A DNA stretch of 64,000 bases from Virgibacillus chiguensis (lineage in GTDB: Bacteria > Bacillota > Bacilli > Bacillales > Amphibacillaceae), in NCBI RefSeq assembly GCF_900129865.1, contig NZ_FQXD01000005.1:158875-222874 (forward strand), given 5' to 3'. How positions within the stretch are numbered: the stretch's first letter is position 1; every line of letters starts with the position of its first letter. This document shows positions 9,131 through 18,198 of the stretch, piece by piece. The notes beneath the pieces were generated by a model, which did not search any database, was not told where the DNA came from, and was given only the letters and a program-made list of their open reading frames with translations. The translations under genes were made by a program, and so were the position numbers.

Positions 9131-9161
9131 TTGAAAGTGACGTTACGTCATTTTGTATACT
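9131..9161 (+). promoter_or_regulatory. MerR-type promoter/operator of the second merR module
   Basis: TTGAAA (9131-9136) and TATACT (9156-9161) are 19 bp apart, with TGACGTTACGTCA (9138-9150) in the spacer. The 13-bp core is identical to that of the promoter at 6928-6958. Confidence 0.8.
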
Positions 9162-9198
9162 TACTATAACGTAGGAAAAGTGGGGGGGAGAGTTTGCA

Positions 9199-9948
9199 GT
9201 GATTTCTATAAAAGAAATAACCAAACAGACGGGAATAACGGTACGAACGATGCGATACTATGACCAAATCAATTTACTTTCACCAGCCGACAAGACGGAA
9301 GGCGGGCATAGACTGTATGGAGAGAAAGAGCTAATAAAATTACAAGAAATTCAGTTTTTGAAAACGTTAGGATTTAGTCTGCAAGCTATTAAGGATATGC
9401 TGGAGAATGAAAACCATGATTGGTTTAGTGGTTTGCAAAATCAATTGAATTACATTTTAAAAGAAAAAGAAAAGCTAGGGGAAATGGAAAGCATCCTACG
9501 TGGGTTGTTACATGAAATGGTACTGGAAGAGCAAATTGACTTGCTTCAATTACAAAAACTCATTCAAATTTACCAGAAAGATTTTCATAAAAGGGAAGCG
9601 TATTTAAAACAAATGTTTGATCAAGAAGAAAGAAAGCTGTTGGATATGCTTCCAAATATTAATCACGGTGATCCAGATACAATGGAATGGATCGCGCTAA
9701 TGGCCCAATTAAAACAGCATATGCTAAAAGGAGTCTCTGCACCAGAAGTGCAACGAATTATTAGACGGATGGATGAAAAAACGGTGGAGGTTTACGGTGA
9801 TTGTCCAGAATTTATAGATAAGTTATGGGAAATAAGAAAATCACCTGAAAAATCACAGGAAGCTGGTTTTTATCCAGTGGATCAAGAACTATTAGAGTTT
9901 GTAGAAAAAGCGTTTGTTATTTTTCAAAACAATAGAAAGGAAGCTTGA
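9199..9948 (+). CDS. MerR family transcriptional regulator (module 2)
   Basis: 249 residues starting at GTG, preceded by a G-rich GGGGGGGAGAG box. MerR winged helix (ITKQTGITVRTMRYYDQINL) with GGHRLYGEKEL, a coiled coil around residues 80-120, and a C-terminal TipAS-like helical domain of about 120 residues. It has no conserved metal-binding cysteines. It shares organisation and operator with the regulator at 6992, but the effector domains differ, so they are paralogous modules rather than a recent duplication. It is followed by a membrane protein that probably forms its target. Confidence 0.88.
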   Translation: MISIKEITKQTGITVRTMRYYDQINLLSPADKTEGGHRLYGEKELIKLQEIQFLKTLGFSLQAIKDMLENENHDWFSGLQNQLNYILKEKEKLGEMESILRGLLHEMVLEEQIDLLQLQKLIQIYQKDFHKREAYLKQMFDQEERKLLDMLPNINHGDPDTMEWIALMAQLKQHMLKGVSAPEVQRIIRRMDEKTVEVYGDCPEFIDKLWEIRKSPEKSQEAGFYPVDQELLEFVEKAFVIFQNNRKEA

Positions 9949-9976
9949 TTACATCTTTTCATAAGGGGTTGATCAT

Positions 9977-10615
9977 CTGAGTTTTTTCGTAAAGTATAGC
10001 TGGGAAATATTTATCGTCGCTGAAGTGTTATCCCTCCTTTCATTACTACTATTCGGCCTGTTCCGATACTTTTTCAATAAGACGAAAACGAGCGTGTTAT
10101 TCATCTGCTTGTTTTTCATACTATTAGTTGCAGAAGCCTTATTGGGCATGTATGTATATCAGCATACGGGAGAGATTTCAAATTTTCTTATCGTAATTAC
10201 GATTTTTGTCATCTATGCTTGTACATTTGGTATCTTTGATTTCATAAGGTTAGACCGTTGGATGCGGAATAAGATTGGAAATTGGCGTGGCGTAGAATTG
10301 CTAACGGATAAAGATTATACCATTATGGACAGAAATAAAAATCCTAAATACATTGCCAAGAAGTATCGTATCTCTTCTATGATTCATATTGTATTGTTTA
10401 TCCTAGGGCAAACCATTTTCTGGTCATTAGGAACAGATAGTTGGGAGGAAATGAAAGCATATCTGACTGATTTATCATGGGTAGAGCAAGGAGATTTTAC
10501 ACAGTCACCATACCCGAATAAGACACTTTTTTCTATTGGAATGCTATGGGGGATTGTATTTGTAGTCGATCTCATATATTCATGGTCGTACACGCTTTTT
10601 CCAAGTAAAAGATGA
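9977..10615 (+). CDS. Membrane protein of unknown function, partner of MerR module 2
   Basis: I do not recognise a family. It has four likely membrane helices (about residues 10-25, 37-58, 63-85 and a pair near the C terminus). A GTG at 10025 is possible, but the frame is open back to 9965 and reads LSFFVKYSWEIFIVAEVLSL, a natural continuation of the first helix. A CTG at 9977 lies 8 nt after AAGGGG (9963-9968), so I take CTG as the start; it is a rare start codon and uncertain. The gene begins 29 bases after merR and is probably co-transcribed and controlled by it. Confidence 0.6.
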   Translation: MSFFVKYSWEIFIVAEVLSLLSLLLFGLFRYFFNKTKTSVLFICLFFILLVAEALLGMYVYQHTGEISNFLIVITIFVIYACTFGIFDFIRLDRWMRNKIGNWRGVELLTDKDYTIMDRNKNPKYIAKKYRISSMIHIVLFILGQTIFWSLGTDSWEEMKAYLTDLSWVEQGDFTQSPYPNKTLFSIGMLWGIVFVVDLIYSWSYTLFPSKR

Positions 10616-10828
10616 GTTTTTCTTTCTGCTGAAGCGATCATAAACGGGTAAAGGAAGCTGTTTTCTAGGAGTGGGCTTTAACTTATATAGAAAAGTGGTG
10701 GAGATCTAAGCTACTAAAGATACGTGGTCATGAACAGATGTTGCGGTCTTTTTAAATAAAAGATTTGTGGGAAGCGGAAAGCATTATTCAACATTTAAAC
10801 ATAGGGAACCTTCAATAAGAAAAATAGT
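10616..10828. other. Gene-free stretch after the membrane protein
   Basis: I see no gene, repeat or terminator here; it is plain AT-rich sequence up to the cupin terminator. The part from 10872 to 10991 is also featureless. Confidence 0.5.
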
Positions 10829-10871
10829 ATAAAAAGGTCTAAGTTTTATAATAATATGCGACTTAGACCTT
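10829..10871 (-). terminator. Terminator downstream of the cupin gene
   Basis: AAGGTCTAAGT (10834-10844) pairs with ACTTAGACCTT (10861-10871); on the minus strand the stem is followed by TTTTTATAC. It lies about 120 nt past the cupin stop. Confidence 0.7.
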
Positions 10872-10991
10872 GAAAGAATAAAAAATATCTTCTAACAACA
10901 TGTTCCAGTGGTATAAAGCGCTCCTACTGCATTTGTGTATATTCTGTCCGTAAAGTTAAATTCCATGGAATAGTATTAAGCTCATACGATA

Positions 10992-11582
10992 TTAATGATA
11001 ATGCTCTTCCATCTCCATGGCCTCTTCCTGTGTTCGATGTACCGTTCCAAATGGGTGGTTTGGCGGTCCGTAAATAGAATAAAGCTTCAATGGTTTATCG
11101 CCTGTATTTGTTATGTTATGCCATGTGCCAGCAGGAACCATAATGGCATAGTCATCATAGACGTTACGCTGAAAAGTGAGATTATCTTTTGTATTGCCCA
11201 TTTGTGTTATTCCTTCCCCTTCTTCAATGCGTAAAAACTGGTCTACGTTTGGGTGAACCTCTAATCCAACATCTCCACCTACGGGAATACTCATGACGGT
11301 TACTTGTAAATGATCTCCCGTCCAAATGGCTGTGCGAAATGTTTCATTTTCCTCTGTAGCTTCCTCAATATTTACCACATATGGTTTTCCGCCGTAGTCT
11401 TTCAAGTGTGAACGATCGTCTACTTGGTAAAAGGGATTTGGATAAGCCGGATAGGCATAAGCAAAATTTTGATAAGCTAGAGGTGCACCATCCATATTTG
11501 CATGCATAGGTGCATATCTACTATAGTAATTTGGATTGTTCATATAGTAAGGATAAGGGTATACATACGGATAATAATACAT
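10992..11582 (-). CDS. Cupin-domain protein with a Tyr/Pro-rich N terminus
   Basis: 196 residues. The first 55 are extraordinarily rich in Tyr, Pro and Asn (MYYYPYVYPYPYYMNNP...), a composition seen in spore surface proteins. Residues about 70-185 form a single cupin barrel: GGDVGLEVHPNVDQFLRIEE carries motif 1 (one His of the metal site) and PAGTWHNITNTGDKPLKLY motif 2. The closest enzymes are mannose-6-phosphate-isomerase-like or oxalate-type cupins, but several usual His ligands cannot be confirmed. AAAGGATGG precedes the ATG. A spore-coat location is an inference from composition only. Confidence 0.8.
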   Translation of the reverse strand: MYYYPYVYPYPYYMNNPNYYSRYAPMHANMDGAPLAYQNFAYAYPAYPNPFYQVDDRSHLKDYGGKPYVVNIEEATEENETFRTAIWTGDHLQVTVMSIPVGGDVGLEVHPNVDQFLRIEEGEGITQMGNTKDNLTFQRNVYDDYAIMVPAGTWHNITNTGDKPLKLYSIYGPPNHPFGTVHRTQEEAMEMEEHYH

Positions 11583-11649
11583 ATTGTTCCATCCTTTCTA
11601 ATCATAATTACCATATCCTATGCAGAAGGATGGGCGAATGTACATATTT

Positions 11650-11748
11650 GACACTACAGGAAAGTGAAAATTTTTTAAGCCTGAAGGTATAAGCGAAACA
11701 ACGACGGTTTATCGCCAAAAGGACTGGCGATAGCTAAATTTTTCTAAA
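11650..11748 (+). repeat. Dispersed repeat family A, copy 3 (diverged)
   Basis: ACACTACAGGAAAGTGAAAA, then GGTATAAGCGAAACAACGAC and GGACTGGCGATAGCTAAATT. It leads without a gap into family B copy 1, forming an A-B composite. Confidence 0.7.
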
Positions 11749-11872
11749 AGGATAAGAAAGTATGATATTGTTGCTTTGGGATACCGATTTAACGGAATAG
11801 CCACGTCCGGCTCCAGCGTCCAGGGACTAGGCGACTTCACGAAATCGTCTTACGATAAGTCACCAATCACAA
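11749..11872 (+). repeat. Dispersed repeat family B, copy 1 (5' half)
   Basis: GATAAGAAAGTATGATATTG, then GAATAGCCACGTCCGGCTCC and GACTAGGCGACTTCACGAAA, ending near CTTACGATAAGTCACCAATC. Beyond about 11872 similarity to the family is lost. The gap 11583-12005 holds this A-B composite and then the ahpF terminator. Confidence 0.75.
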
Positions 11873-11950
11873 GTCTTGCATCCACGCAACGGAGGAGAAC
11901 CCGTGAAGCAAGCTAATCTTGCGCGTCGGAATCTCTTGCTGTATAAAAAA

Positions 11951-11981
11951 GCCACTATACTACCCCTGATAGGTAGTATAG
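11951..11981 (-). terminator. Terminator of the ahpCF operon
   Basis: CTATACTACC (11955-11964) pairs with GGTAGTATAG (11972-11981); on the minus strand it is followed by TTTTTTATAC. It is 24 nt past the ahpF stop. Confidence 0.85.
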
Positions 11982-12005
11982 CGACTTTGTACACAAAGGT
12001 ATTAT

Positions 12006-13535
12006 TTAATTACGAATCAAGTAGTCAAATGCGCCTAGAGCAGCAGTTGCGCCTGATCCCATAGAAATGATAATTTGGTTATAAGCGCTATCGGTACAAT
12101 CTCCTGCGGCAAACAAGCCAGGGACGTTTGTTTGTCCTTGTTTGTCTACAAGGATTTCGCCCATGCGGTTGCGTTCCACAGTGCCATCAAGCCATTCTGT
12201 ATTTGGAACGAGTCCAATTTGTACGAATACGCCTTGAAGTTCAATGTGTTTTTCTTCTTTTGTTTCGCGATCGACATAGGTAATGCCATTTACACTGTCT
12301 GTACCAGTAATTTCTTTTGTTTGTGCATTTTTAATGACTGTTACGTTTGGTAAGCTGTACAAGCGTTTTTGTAGCACTTCGTCAGCTTTTAGTTCTGGCG
12401 CGAATTCAAGTACCGTGACATGCTTCACAATTCCAGCGAGGTCGATAGCTGCTTCAATTCCAGAATTACCTCCGCCGATAACAGCGACGTCTTTTCCTTC
12501 GAACAATGGACCGTCACAGTGTGGGCAATATGCTACACCGTTGTTTTTAAATTCTTGTTCGCCAGGAACGCCAATGTTTCGCCAACGAGCGCCTGTAGAA
12601 ATAATGACACTTTTACTTTTTAGTACAGCGCCATTTTCAAGTTCGAGCTCAAACATATCTTTCTTTTCGAGGTTTCTGGCGCGTTGAGAGTTCATGACAT
12701 CAATGTTGTAATCATTGACATGTTCTTCTAGGTTAGCAACTAGCTTTGGTCCTTCCGTACGCTTGACGCTAATAAAGTTTTCGATACTAAGTGTATCTTG
12801 AACTTGACCGCCAAAGCGTTCAGCAACGATACCAGTACGGATTCCTTTACGAGCAGCATATATAGCTGAGCTAGCACCTGCTGGGCCACCGCCCACGACA
12901 AGAACGTCAAAGGGCTCTTTTTCAGAAAGCTCAGAAGCATCTACACCATGTCCGATTTTTTCTAGTAACTCTTCAAGGGTGATTCGCCCACCATTAAAGA
13001 ATTCTCCATTTAAATAGACAGCCGGGACTGCCATAATGTTCTTGCTTTCTACTTCGTCTTTAAACGCTGCACCGTCAATCATCGTATGCGAAATATTTGG
13101 ATTGAGTACGCTCATCATATTTAACGCTTGAACCACGTCAGGACAGTTGTTACAGCTTAGACTAACATATGTTTCAAAGTGATATTCTTCTGTAATGCTT
13201 TTAATTTGGTCAATCATTTTTTGATCTAATTTTGGCGGTCTGCCACTCACCTGTAAGAGAGCTAAGACGAGTGAATTAAATTCATGCCCAAGTGGAAGAC
13301 CAGCAAACGCAATGCCTGAGTCCTCCCCGACACGATTAATACTAAAGCTTGGTGTTTTCGCTAGCTTTGTATGTTCAACTGTTATTTTATTGGACATATT
13401 AGCTAGCTCATCTGTAAGAGCTAGCATGTCCTTTGATATTTTATCGTCTCCAGTGCTTACTTTAAGCACTAGATCGTTTTCTAATAGTTCAAGATATTGT
13501 TGTAATTGTGACTTGATCTCTGGGTCTAGTACCAT
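12006..13535 (-). CDS. ahpF: Alkyl hydroperoxide reductase subunit F
   Basis: 509 residues, full length for AhpF, the NADH-dependent flavoprotein that re-reduces AhpC. Two N-terminal thioredoxin-like folds carry the redox pair Cys128/Cys131 (SLSCNNCPDV). An FAD/NADH thioredoxin-reductase-like part follows, with VVGGGPAG near 213-220, the second redox pair Cys337/Cys340 (YCPHCDGP), an NADH-binding VIGGGNSG and a C-terminal FAAGDCTDSAYNQI. It lies 12 nt after ahpC in transcriptional order and is expressed from the same PerR-type promoter. Confidence 0.97.
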   Translation of the reverse strand: MVLDPEIKSQLQQYLELLENDLVLKVSTGDDKISKDMLALTDELANMSNKITVEHTKLAKTPSFSINRVGEDSGIAFAGLPLGHEFNSLVLALLQVSGRPPKLDQKMIDQIKSITEEYHFETYVSLSCNNCPDVVQALNMMSVLNPNISHTMIDGAAFKDEVESKNIMAVPAVYLNGEFFNGGRITLEELLEKIGHGVDASELSEKEPFDVLVVGGGPAGASSAIYAARKGIRTGIVAERFGGQVQDTLSIENFISVKRTEGPKLVANLEEHVNDYNIDVMNSQRARNLEKKDMFELELENGAVLKSKSVIISTGARWRNIGVPGEQEFKNNGVAYCPHCDGPLFEGKDVAVIGGGNSGIEAAIDLAGIVKHVTVLEFAPELKADEVLQKRLYSLPNVTVIKNAQTKEITGTDSVNGITYVDRETKEEKHIELQGVFVQIGLVPNTEWLDGTVERNRMGEILVDKQGQTNVPGLFAAGDCTDSAYNQIIISMGSGATAALGAFDYLIRN

Positions 13536-13547
13536 TTATAGCACTCC

Positions 13548-14111
13548 TTAGATTTTACCTACTAGGTCAAGGCTTGGTTTAAGTGTTTCTTCGCCTTCTT
13601 TCCATTTTGCAGGACATACTTCACCTGGGTTGTTACGTACATATTGTGCAGCTTTGATTTTATCAGCTAATGAGCTAGCATCACGGCCGATACCATCCGC
13701 ATTGATTTCTACAGTTTGGACAACGCCATCTGGATCAATAATGAACGTTCCACGATCAGCAAGACCAGATTCTTCATTTAACACATCAAACATACGCGTA
13801 AGTGTTTGTGCAGGATCGCCAATCATTCCGTATTCAATTTTATTAATTTTATCAGACGCATCGTGCCAACCTTTGTGTACGAAGTGTGTGTCTGTAGAAC
13901 AAGAATACACTTCAGCACCTAGTTTTTTCAAATTTTCATATTCGTTTTGTAAATCTTCTAATTCTGTTGGGCATACGAATGAGAAGTCTGCTGGGTAAAA
14001 GCAAAGCACTGTCCATTGCCCTTTAAAATTTTCCTCTGTAACATCGATAAATTCACCTTGCTTAAAGGCTTTTGCAGAGAATGGTTGTACTTCGGTTCCT
14101 ATTAAAGACAT
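13548..14111 (-). CDS. ahpC: Alkyl hydroperoxide reductase subunit C (2-Cys peroxiredoxin)
   Basis: 187 residues, typical AhpC. It reduces hydrogen peroxide, organic hydroperoxides and peroxynitrite. The peroxidatic Cys47 ([14 protein letters not shown]) and the resolving Cys166 ([11 protein letters not shown]) are both present, as is the C-terminal SLDLVGKI seen in Bacillus AhpC. It is re-reduced by AhpF encoded next. AGGAGGAAG precedes the ATG. Expression should be induced by peroxide through the PerR-like box at 14168-14182. Confidence 0.98.
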   Translation of the reverse strand: MSLIGTEVQPFSAKAFKQGEFIDVTEENFKGQWTVLCFYPADFSFVCPTELEDLQNEYENLKKLGAEVYSCSTDTHFVHKGWHDASDKINKIEYGMIGDPAQTLTRMFDVLNEESGLADRGTFIIDPDGVVQTVEINADGIGRDASSLADKIKAAQYVRNNPGEVCPAKWKEGEETLKPSLDLVGKI

Positions 14112-14167
14112 AATTATCTTCCTCCTAGAAGTATTTTGATGTATGAGCTAAAAAGCAAAAGCTTTAG

Positions 14168-14221
14168 CTATAATAATTCTAATCACACATCTATTATTAA
14201 TTAGTAGTTGTTTTTTGTCAA
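14168..14221 (-). promoter_or_regulatory. ahpC promoter with PerR box
   Basis: On the minus strand TTGACA (14216-14221) is followed after 16 bp by TAATAAT (14193-14199). Just downstream, CTATAATAATTCTAA (plus-strand 14168-14182) agrees with the PerR box TTATAATNATTATAA at 12 of its 14 defined positions. The position over the transcription start fits repression. Confidence 0.75.
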
Positions 14222-14344
14222 GCATTTACCTTTTTACTGAAAATGACAGTGTTTGTTAGGTAAGCTATGGTTACACACATATAAAAAATAGTTATTTGAA
14301 CAAAGTAATTGAAAATGATATTCAATGATAATGAGGAAATTTGT

Positions 14345-14450
14345 AAAGTCGCTGAAGTTCATCATCATTTCGCTTGAGTTTTATGGAAAGTCGCTGAAGT
14401 TCACAAGATAGTTACTCGAAGTTCACAATAAAGTCGCTGAAGTTCACAAC
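14345..14450 (+). repeat. Short tandem array with AAGTCGCTGAAGTTCAC units
   Basis: Units near 14345, 14391, 14414 and 14432 share GTCGCTGAAGTTCAC, one of them degenerate (GTTACTCGAAGTTCAC). They lie in the gap 14112-14637 between the ahpC promoter and the symporter terminator. Spacings are about 20-45 bp, close to multiples of 21. Confidence 0.7.
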
Positions 14451-14482
14451 TATCCGCAAGTCGTTACACTTGAAAGCCATAT

Positions 14483-14518
14483 AAAAACAGTAGCGTTTTA
14501 TAATTGCTACTGTTTTTT
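14483..14518 (-). terminator. Bidirectional terminator downstream of the AGCS symporter gene
   Basis: AAAAACAGTAGC (14483-14494) pairs with GCTACTGTTTTT (14506-14517); both strands show a T run after the stem. Confidence 0.75.
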
Positions 14519-14524
14519 GGTTAT

Positions 14525-14637
14525 TCTTGCCGCACGACGTTGGCATCCCTCCTGATTTTAGTGGCATGATTCCTAAATCTTTCGTTGATGCTTTCTACTC
14601 GCTGTGTTGTTAAGCTGGCAGTCCGAGCATTGTTTAC
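14525..14637 (+). repeat. Dispersed repeat family B, copy 2 (3' half)
   Basis: Only the right half is present: GCCGCACGACGTTGGCATCC, then GTGGCATGATTCCTAAATCT, TTCGTTGATGCTTTCTACTC and GCAGTCCGAGCATTGTTTA. It reaches exactly to the stop codon of the symporter gene. Confidence 0.7.
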
Positions 14638-16137
14638 CTAAGGAACGTTTTTTAAAGTAGATGATGGAGGATGCTCGTCTTCATAAAACAGATGTACGGT
14701 TGGATCGATTTTCCCAATTCCTAAATATCTTGCTTTATAGTCGTGAAGTAAGGTGAAAAATTTTTTGCTTAAGAGTAAAATCACCATAACATTAATAAAC
14801 GTAGGAATAGCAGAAGCGATATCGGCAAAATACCAGACCGTTTGACCTGTTAAACCATAGCTTACGGCATAGATGACTAAAACCGTTCCTGGTATAGGGT
14901 AAAACCAATTGTAAAACGTCAAAACGCCTTTTTTAAAAGCGCGCTTTTGATTTCGTAATAGGTGACGCAGTAGCACTTCATAATAGACAAACCAACCTGT
15001 TAATGTTGTTAATCCAAATAAGAAAATCGAAATCGTGATGACAACTCTTCCAGTGTCGCCTATGCCCATTTCAAAAGCCGATAATGTTAATGCGGCACCT
15101 GACATGCCGGAAGACCATTTACCTGTAATAATAATGACAAAAGCAGTGAGGGAACAAACCACAATCGTATCAACAAATACTTCAAACGCGCCCCAAAGCC
15201 CTTGTTTAACGGGGTGATTTACTTTAGCAGTTGAATGAACCATCGGGGAGGTCCCCCAACCAGCTTCATTACTATAGACGGATCTTGCCATCCCCATACT
15301 AATTGCTTGTGTTACTGCTGCGCCAGTAAACCCGCCTACAGCAGCTGTCCCGCCAAACGCGCCTTGAAAGATAATGGAAAACACGTCGCCAATTTGGGTG
15401 ATGTGGGTCAAAATAATATACAAACCAGACAGAATGTAAAATAGTACCATAATGGGCACGAGTCTCGCTGCAAACTTCCCAATATGCTTTAAACCACCAT
15501 AGATGACGTAATATGTAACTAGCATAAGTGTTAAAGAGACAGGGATCATGCCAATATTAAATGTAGAGCTAACTGCTTCGGAGATCGTGTAGTTTTGCAA
15601 TGTAAAAAAGAAGGTGCCAAAAATACCGCAACCAAATAGAATAGCAGGAATCATCCAGTAGCGAAATTTATTCTCTTCTCCAAGTCCTTTTTCCATATAA
15701 TAGGTTGGACCGCCATATGGTTCGCCATTTTCATCTGTGCTGCGATAATGAACAGACAAGGTTACTTCCACGGTTTTTATAATCATACCAAAGAGAGCGC
15801 AAATCCAAAGCCAAAATACAGCACCTGGCCCGCCGACGGCAATTGCAGTGGAGGCTCCGCCAATGTTGGCAACACCAACAGAACCGCCAATAGCTGTACT
15901 AACAGCTTCAAAGGAGGAAATAATCCCTTTGGAGGACGGATCATCATTAGGGGCCTTCTTTTTAAAGATACTTAGCAATGTTTTATTCAGAATATGTGGC
16001 AAATAAAGAAATTGAAAAAATTTACTCCGTACGGAAAAATACACGCCGGTAAAGAGAATAGCAATAAGAAGAGGCAGTCCCCATAGAAACTCTGAAATAG
16101 ATTGCAGAATAACTTGCATACGTTTGCTCCTTTTCAT
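14638..16137 (-). CDS. Alanine/glycine:cation symporter (AGCS family)
   Basis: 499 residues with about eleven membrane helices; imports a small neutral amino acid with Na+ or H+. The AGCS signature is visible: GGSVGVANIGGASTAIAVGG near residue 85 and YSNEAGWGTSPMVHSTAKV near 295. It resembles B. subtilis AlsT/YrbD-type carriers; alanine, glycine or glutamine are all possible substrates. AAAAGGAGC precedes the ATG. It appears monocistronic; repeat B copy 2 abuts its stop codon. Its promoter must lie in the 16138-16400 gap shared with the divergent peptidase gene. Confidence 0.93.
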   Translation of the reverse strand: MKRSKRMQVILQSISEFLWGLPLLIAILFTGVYFSVRSKFFQFLYLPHILNKTLLSIFKKKAPNDDPSSKGIISSFEAVSTAIGGSVGVANIGGASTAIAVGGPGAVFWLWICALFGMIIKTVEVTLSVHYRSTDENGEPYGGPTYYMEKGLGEENKFRYWMIPAILFGCGIFGTFFFTLQNYTISEAVSSTFNIGMIPVSLTLMLVTYYVIYGGLKHIGKFAARLVPIMVLFYILSGLYIILTHITQIGDVFSIIFQGAFGGTAAVGGFTGAAVTQAISMGMARSVYSNEAGWGTSPMVHSTAKVNHPVKQGLWGAFEVFVDTIVVCSLTAFVIIITGKWSSGMSGAALTLSAFEMGIGDTGRVVITISIFLFGLTTLTGWFVYYEVLLRHLLRNQKRAFKKGVLTFYNWFYPIPGTVLVIYAVSYGLTGQTVWYFADIASAIPTFINVMVILLLSKKFFTLLHDYKARYLGIGKIDPTVHLFYEDEHPPSSTLKNVP

Positions 16138-16427
16138 TTTTTGCTTAAGTAGAGAGAAAATTTAAAGTTGTTAATTTTTTAATAATAACAAAAATTAGCT
16201 CGATATTCAAATTGGTTTAGCACCACATAAAGGGGGTTGATGTTCCCAAAACATTAATATGGTGCAGTAGCATCAACTATTTAGTATTAAGAATGACTCA
16301 TCATCTTTTTAGAAGAGAGGCTCAAATTAACTGGTGGTAGCGATCTTAAAATTGCTGCCAAAAAGATGTTAAAAATTTGTTATCATAATAGTATTACTTT
16401 TTGTACAATAGTGTTAAGGAGGTTGAT

Positions 16428-18080
16428 ATGATGTTACATTCTAGAGAGGAAATAGTGCATATAACCAAACAATTAGTACACATGGAAAGCGTGGTAAATA
16501 CAGATGGGGAAAAAACGATAGCATCTTCATTGTATTCCATTATTTCCAATTACCCCTATTTCAGAGGGCATGCTGATCAAGTATTTTTACAACCGACAGC
16601 AAATGATTCTATGGAAAGATATAATGTGCTTGCGTTTGTAAAAGGGACAAAAGGAAACAGTAATCGAACGGTCATTCTTATGGGACATTTGGATACGGTT
16701 GATACATTTGATTTTCAACATTTACAGCATGTAGCTTGTTCTCCAGAGGAGTTGATGGAACACCTAAAAGAGGAGCAATTGCCATCTACGGTAAAAGCAG
16801 ACTTAGAATCAGGGGATTGGTTGTTTGGTCGGGGAGCTTTAGATATGAAAAGCGGCCTTGCTAGTCATTTATATTTGTTGAAATATTATGCCAACCACCC
16901 CGAGGAGCTGGAAGGGAATTTGTTATTTTTAGCAGCTTGCGATGAAGAAGATAGTTCACATGGTATTTTATCCGCGATACCGCTATTAAAATCATGGAAA
17001 AGGGAACAAGGCTTTGAATATGTAGCAGCTATTAATTCTGACTTTGTTGCACCAGCATTTGCTGGAGATGAGAATCGCTACATATATAAAGGTACCGTGG
17101 GGAAATTGCTTCCGACATTTCTTGTTCTAGGAGCAGAAACGCATGTTGGCTCGTGCTTCGAAGGGCTTGATCCGAATTTTATAGTTGCCGAGTTAACAAA
17201 TCACATCAATTATAACCCACATCTTTGTGATGAAGCACATGGAGAAATGACGCATCCACCTGTTTCTTTAAAGCAAACCGATTTAAAGCCAGCTTATACC
17301 ACGCAAACTGCTCTGGCTGCTTATGTATACTATAATTTTTTTACCCATTCCTGGTCGCCGGCAGAGGTTTTGGAAACATTAAAAGGGGAGGCTTACATTG
17401 CTTTTGAGCGGGCGATTGAAAAATTACAACAGCGCTATCAGCAATTTGGTCAACTTCGAGGGAAATCGCCTGCACCGCTTGGATGGAAGCCAAGAGTGCT
17501 AACATATGAGGAAATGGAAAATAGGCTAATAGAGGAGCATGGTGAACCTTTTATACAGCATATGCAAGCGTTTAAAGATTTTCTTTTGCAACAAGAAAAT
17601 TTAGATACCCGATTATTTTCTGTTTATGTTGTGGAGGAGGCTTGGAAATGGATGACAGATAAAACACCAGCAATTATTTTATTTTATGCTTCTCTTTACT
17701 CACCAAGAGTGGACTTATCGGAGGACAATGAAAAAGAAGCGACACTCATCAAAGCTTTGGAGAAGGCGGTCACCGAAATACAACCAAACTATTCGCATCC
17801 TTTAGTAACAAGAAATTTCTTTCCACATATTTCAGATATGAGCTTTGTGGCGATTAGAGATTCACAAGCAGATATTCAAGCTGTTACCCAGAACAGCCCA
17901 AGTTGGGGGAGCAAACATGTTGTTCCTTATGAGGATATACGGGATTTAAATATACCTGTCATCAACATCGGCCCGTACGGTATGGATGCGCATAAGCGTT
18001 TGGAACGAGTAGAGATGACATATTCTTTTGAAATCGTGCCAAACTTAACAAAGCGTGTGATTGAATTACTGGGAATGTGA
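16428..18080 (+). CDS. M20 family metallopeptidase, RocB type
   Basis: 550 residues, much longer than ordinary M20 aminoacylases and like the roughly 566-residue RocB of B. subtilis, which sits in an arginine catabolic operon but has no firmly known reaction. Zinc-site segments are visible: MGHLDTVD (His, Asp), GRGALDMKSG (bridging Asp) and AACDEEDSS (catalytic Glu pair), with the last His in the GPYGMDAHKRLE region near the C terminus. AAGGAGG (16416-16422) places the start at 16428 or 16431; the open frame continues upstream to 16401 without a better site. It is monocistronic and no arginine genes are nearby. Confidence 0.85.
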   Translation: MMLHSREEIVHITKQLVHMESVVNTDGEKTIASSLYSIISNYPYFRGHADQVFLQPTANDSMERYNVLAFVKGTKGNSNRTVILMGHLDTVDTFDFQHLQHVACSPEELMEHLKEEQLPSTVKADLESGDWLFGRGALDMKSGLASHLYLLKYYANHPEELEGNLLFLAACDEEDSSHGILSAIPLLKSWKREQGFEYVAAINSDFVAPAFAGDENRYIYKGTVGKLLPTFLVLGAETHVGSCFEGLDPNFIVAELTNHINYNPHLCDEAHGEMTHPPVSLKQTDLKPAYTTQTALAAYVYYNFFTHSWSPAEVLETLKGEAYIAFERAIEKLQQRYQQFGQLRGKSPAPLGWKPRVLTYEEMENRLIEEHGEPFIQHMQAFKDFLLQQENLDTRLFSVYVVEEAWKWMTDKTPAIILFYASLYSPRVDLSEDNEKEATLIKALEKAVTEIQPNYSHPLVTRNFFPHISDMSFVAIRDSQADIQAVTQNSPSWGSKHVVPYEDIRDLNIPVINIGPYGMDAHKRLERVEMTYSFEIVPNLTKRVIELLGM

Positions 18081-18090
18081 CGTAGAAAAA

Positions 18091-18112
18091 CTACCTGCTG
18101 AGAAGCAGGTAG
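18091..18112 (-). terminator. Terminator downstream of the iron alcohol dehydrogenase
   Basis: CTACCTGCT (18091-18099) pairs with AGCAGGTAG (18104-18112) around GAGA; on the minus strand TTTTTCTACG follows. It may also serve the convergent peptidase gene, though the plus side lacks a T run. Confidence 0.7.
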
Positions 18113-18198
18113 TGGGAGTTAGTTTGTATTTGTTTTCATATTTTTAAAAAATAATAGCTATTAAAACGTTACTTTTAGAAATTTTTTTTAAATGCTAC

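Noticed and set aside
11876..12064. 62-codon frame overlapping the ahpF terminator
   Set aside because: It covers degenerate repeat sequence and the terminator stem and then the antisense of ahpF.
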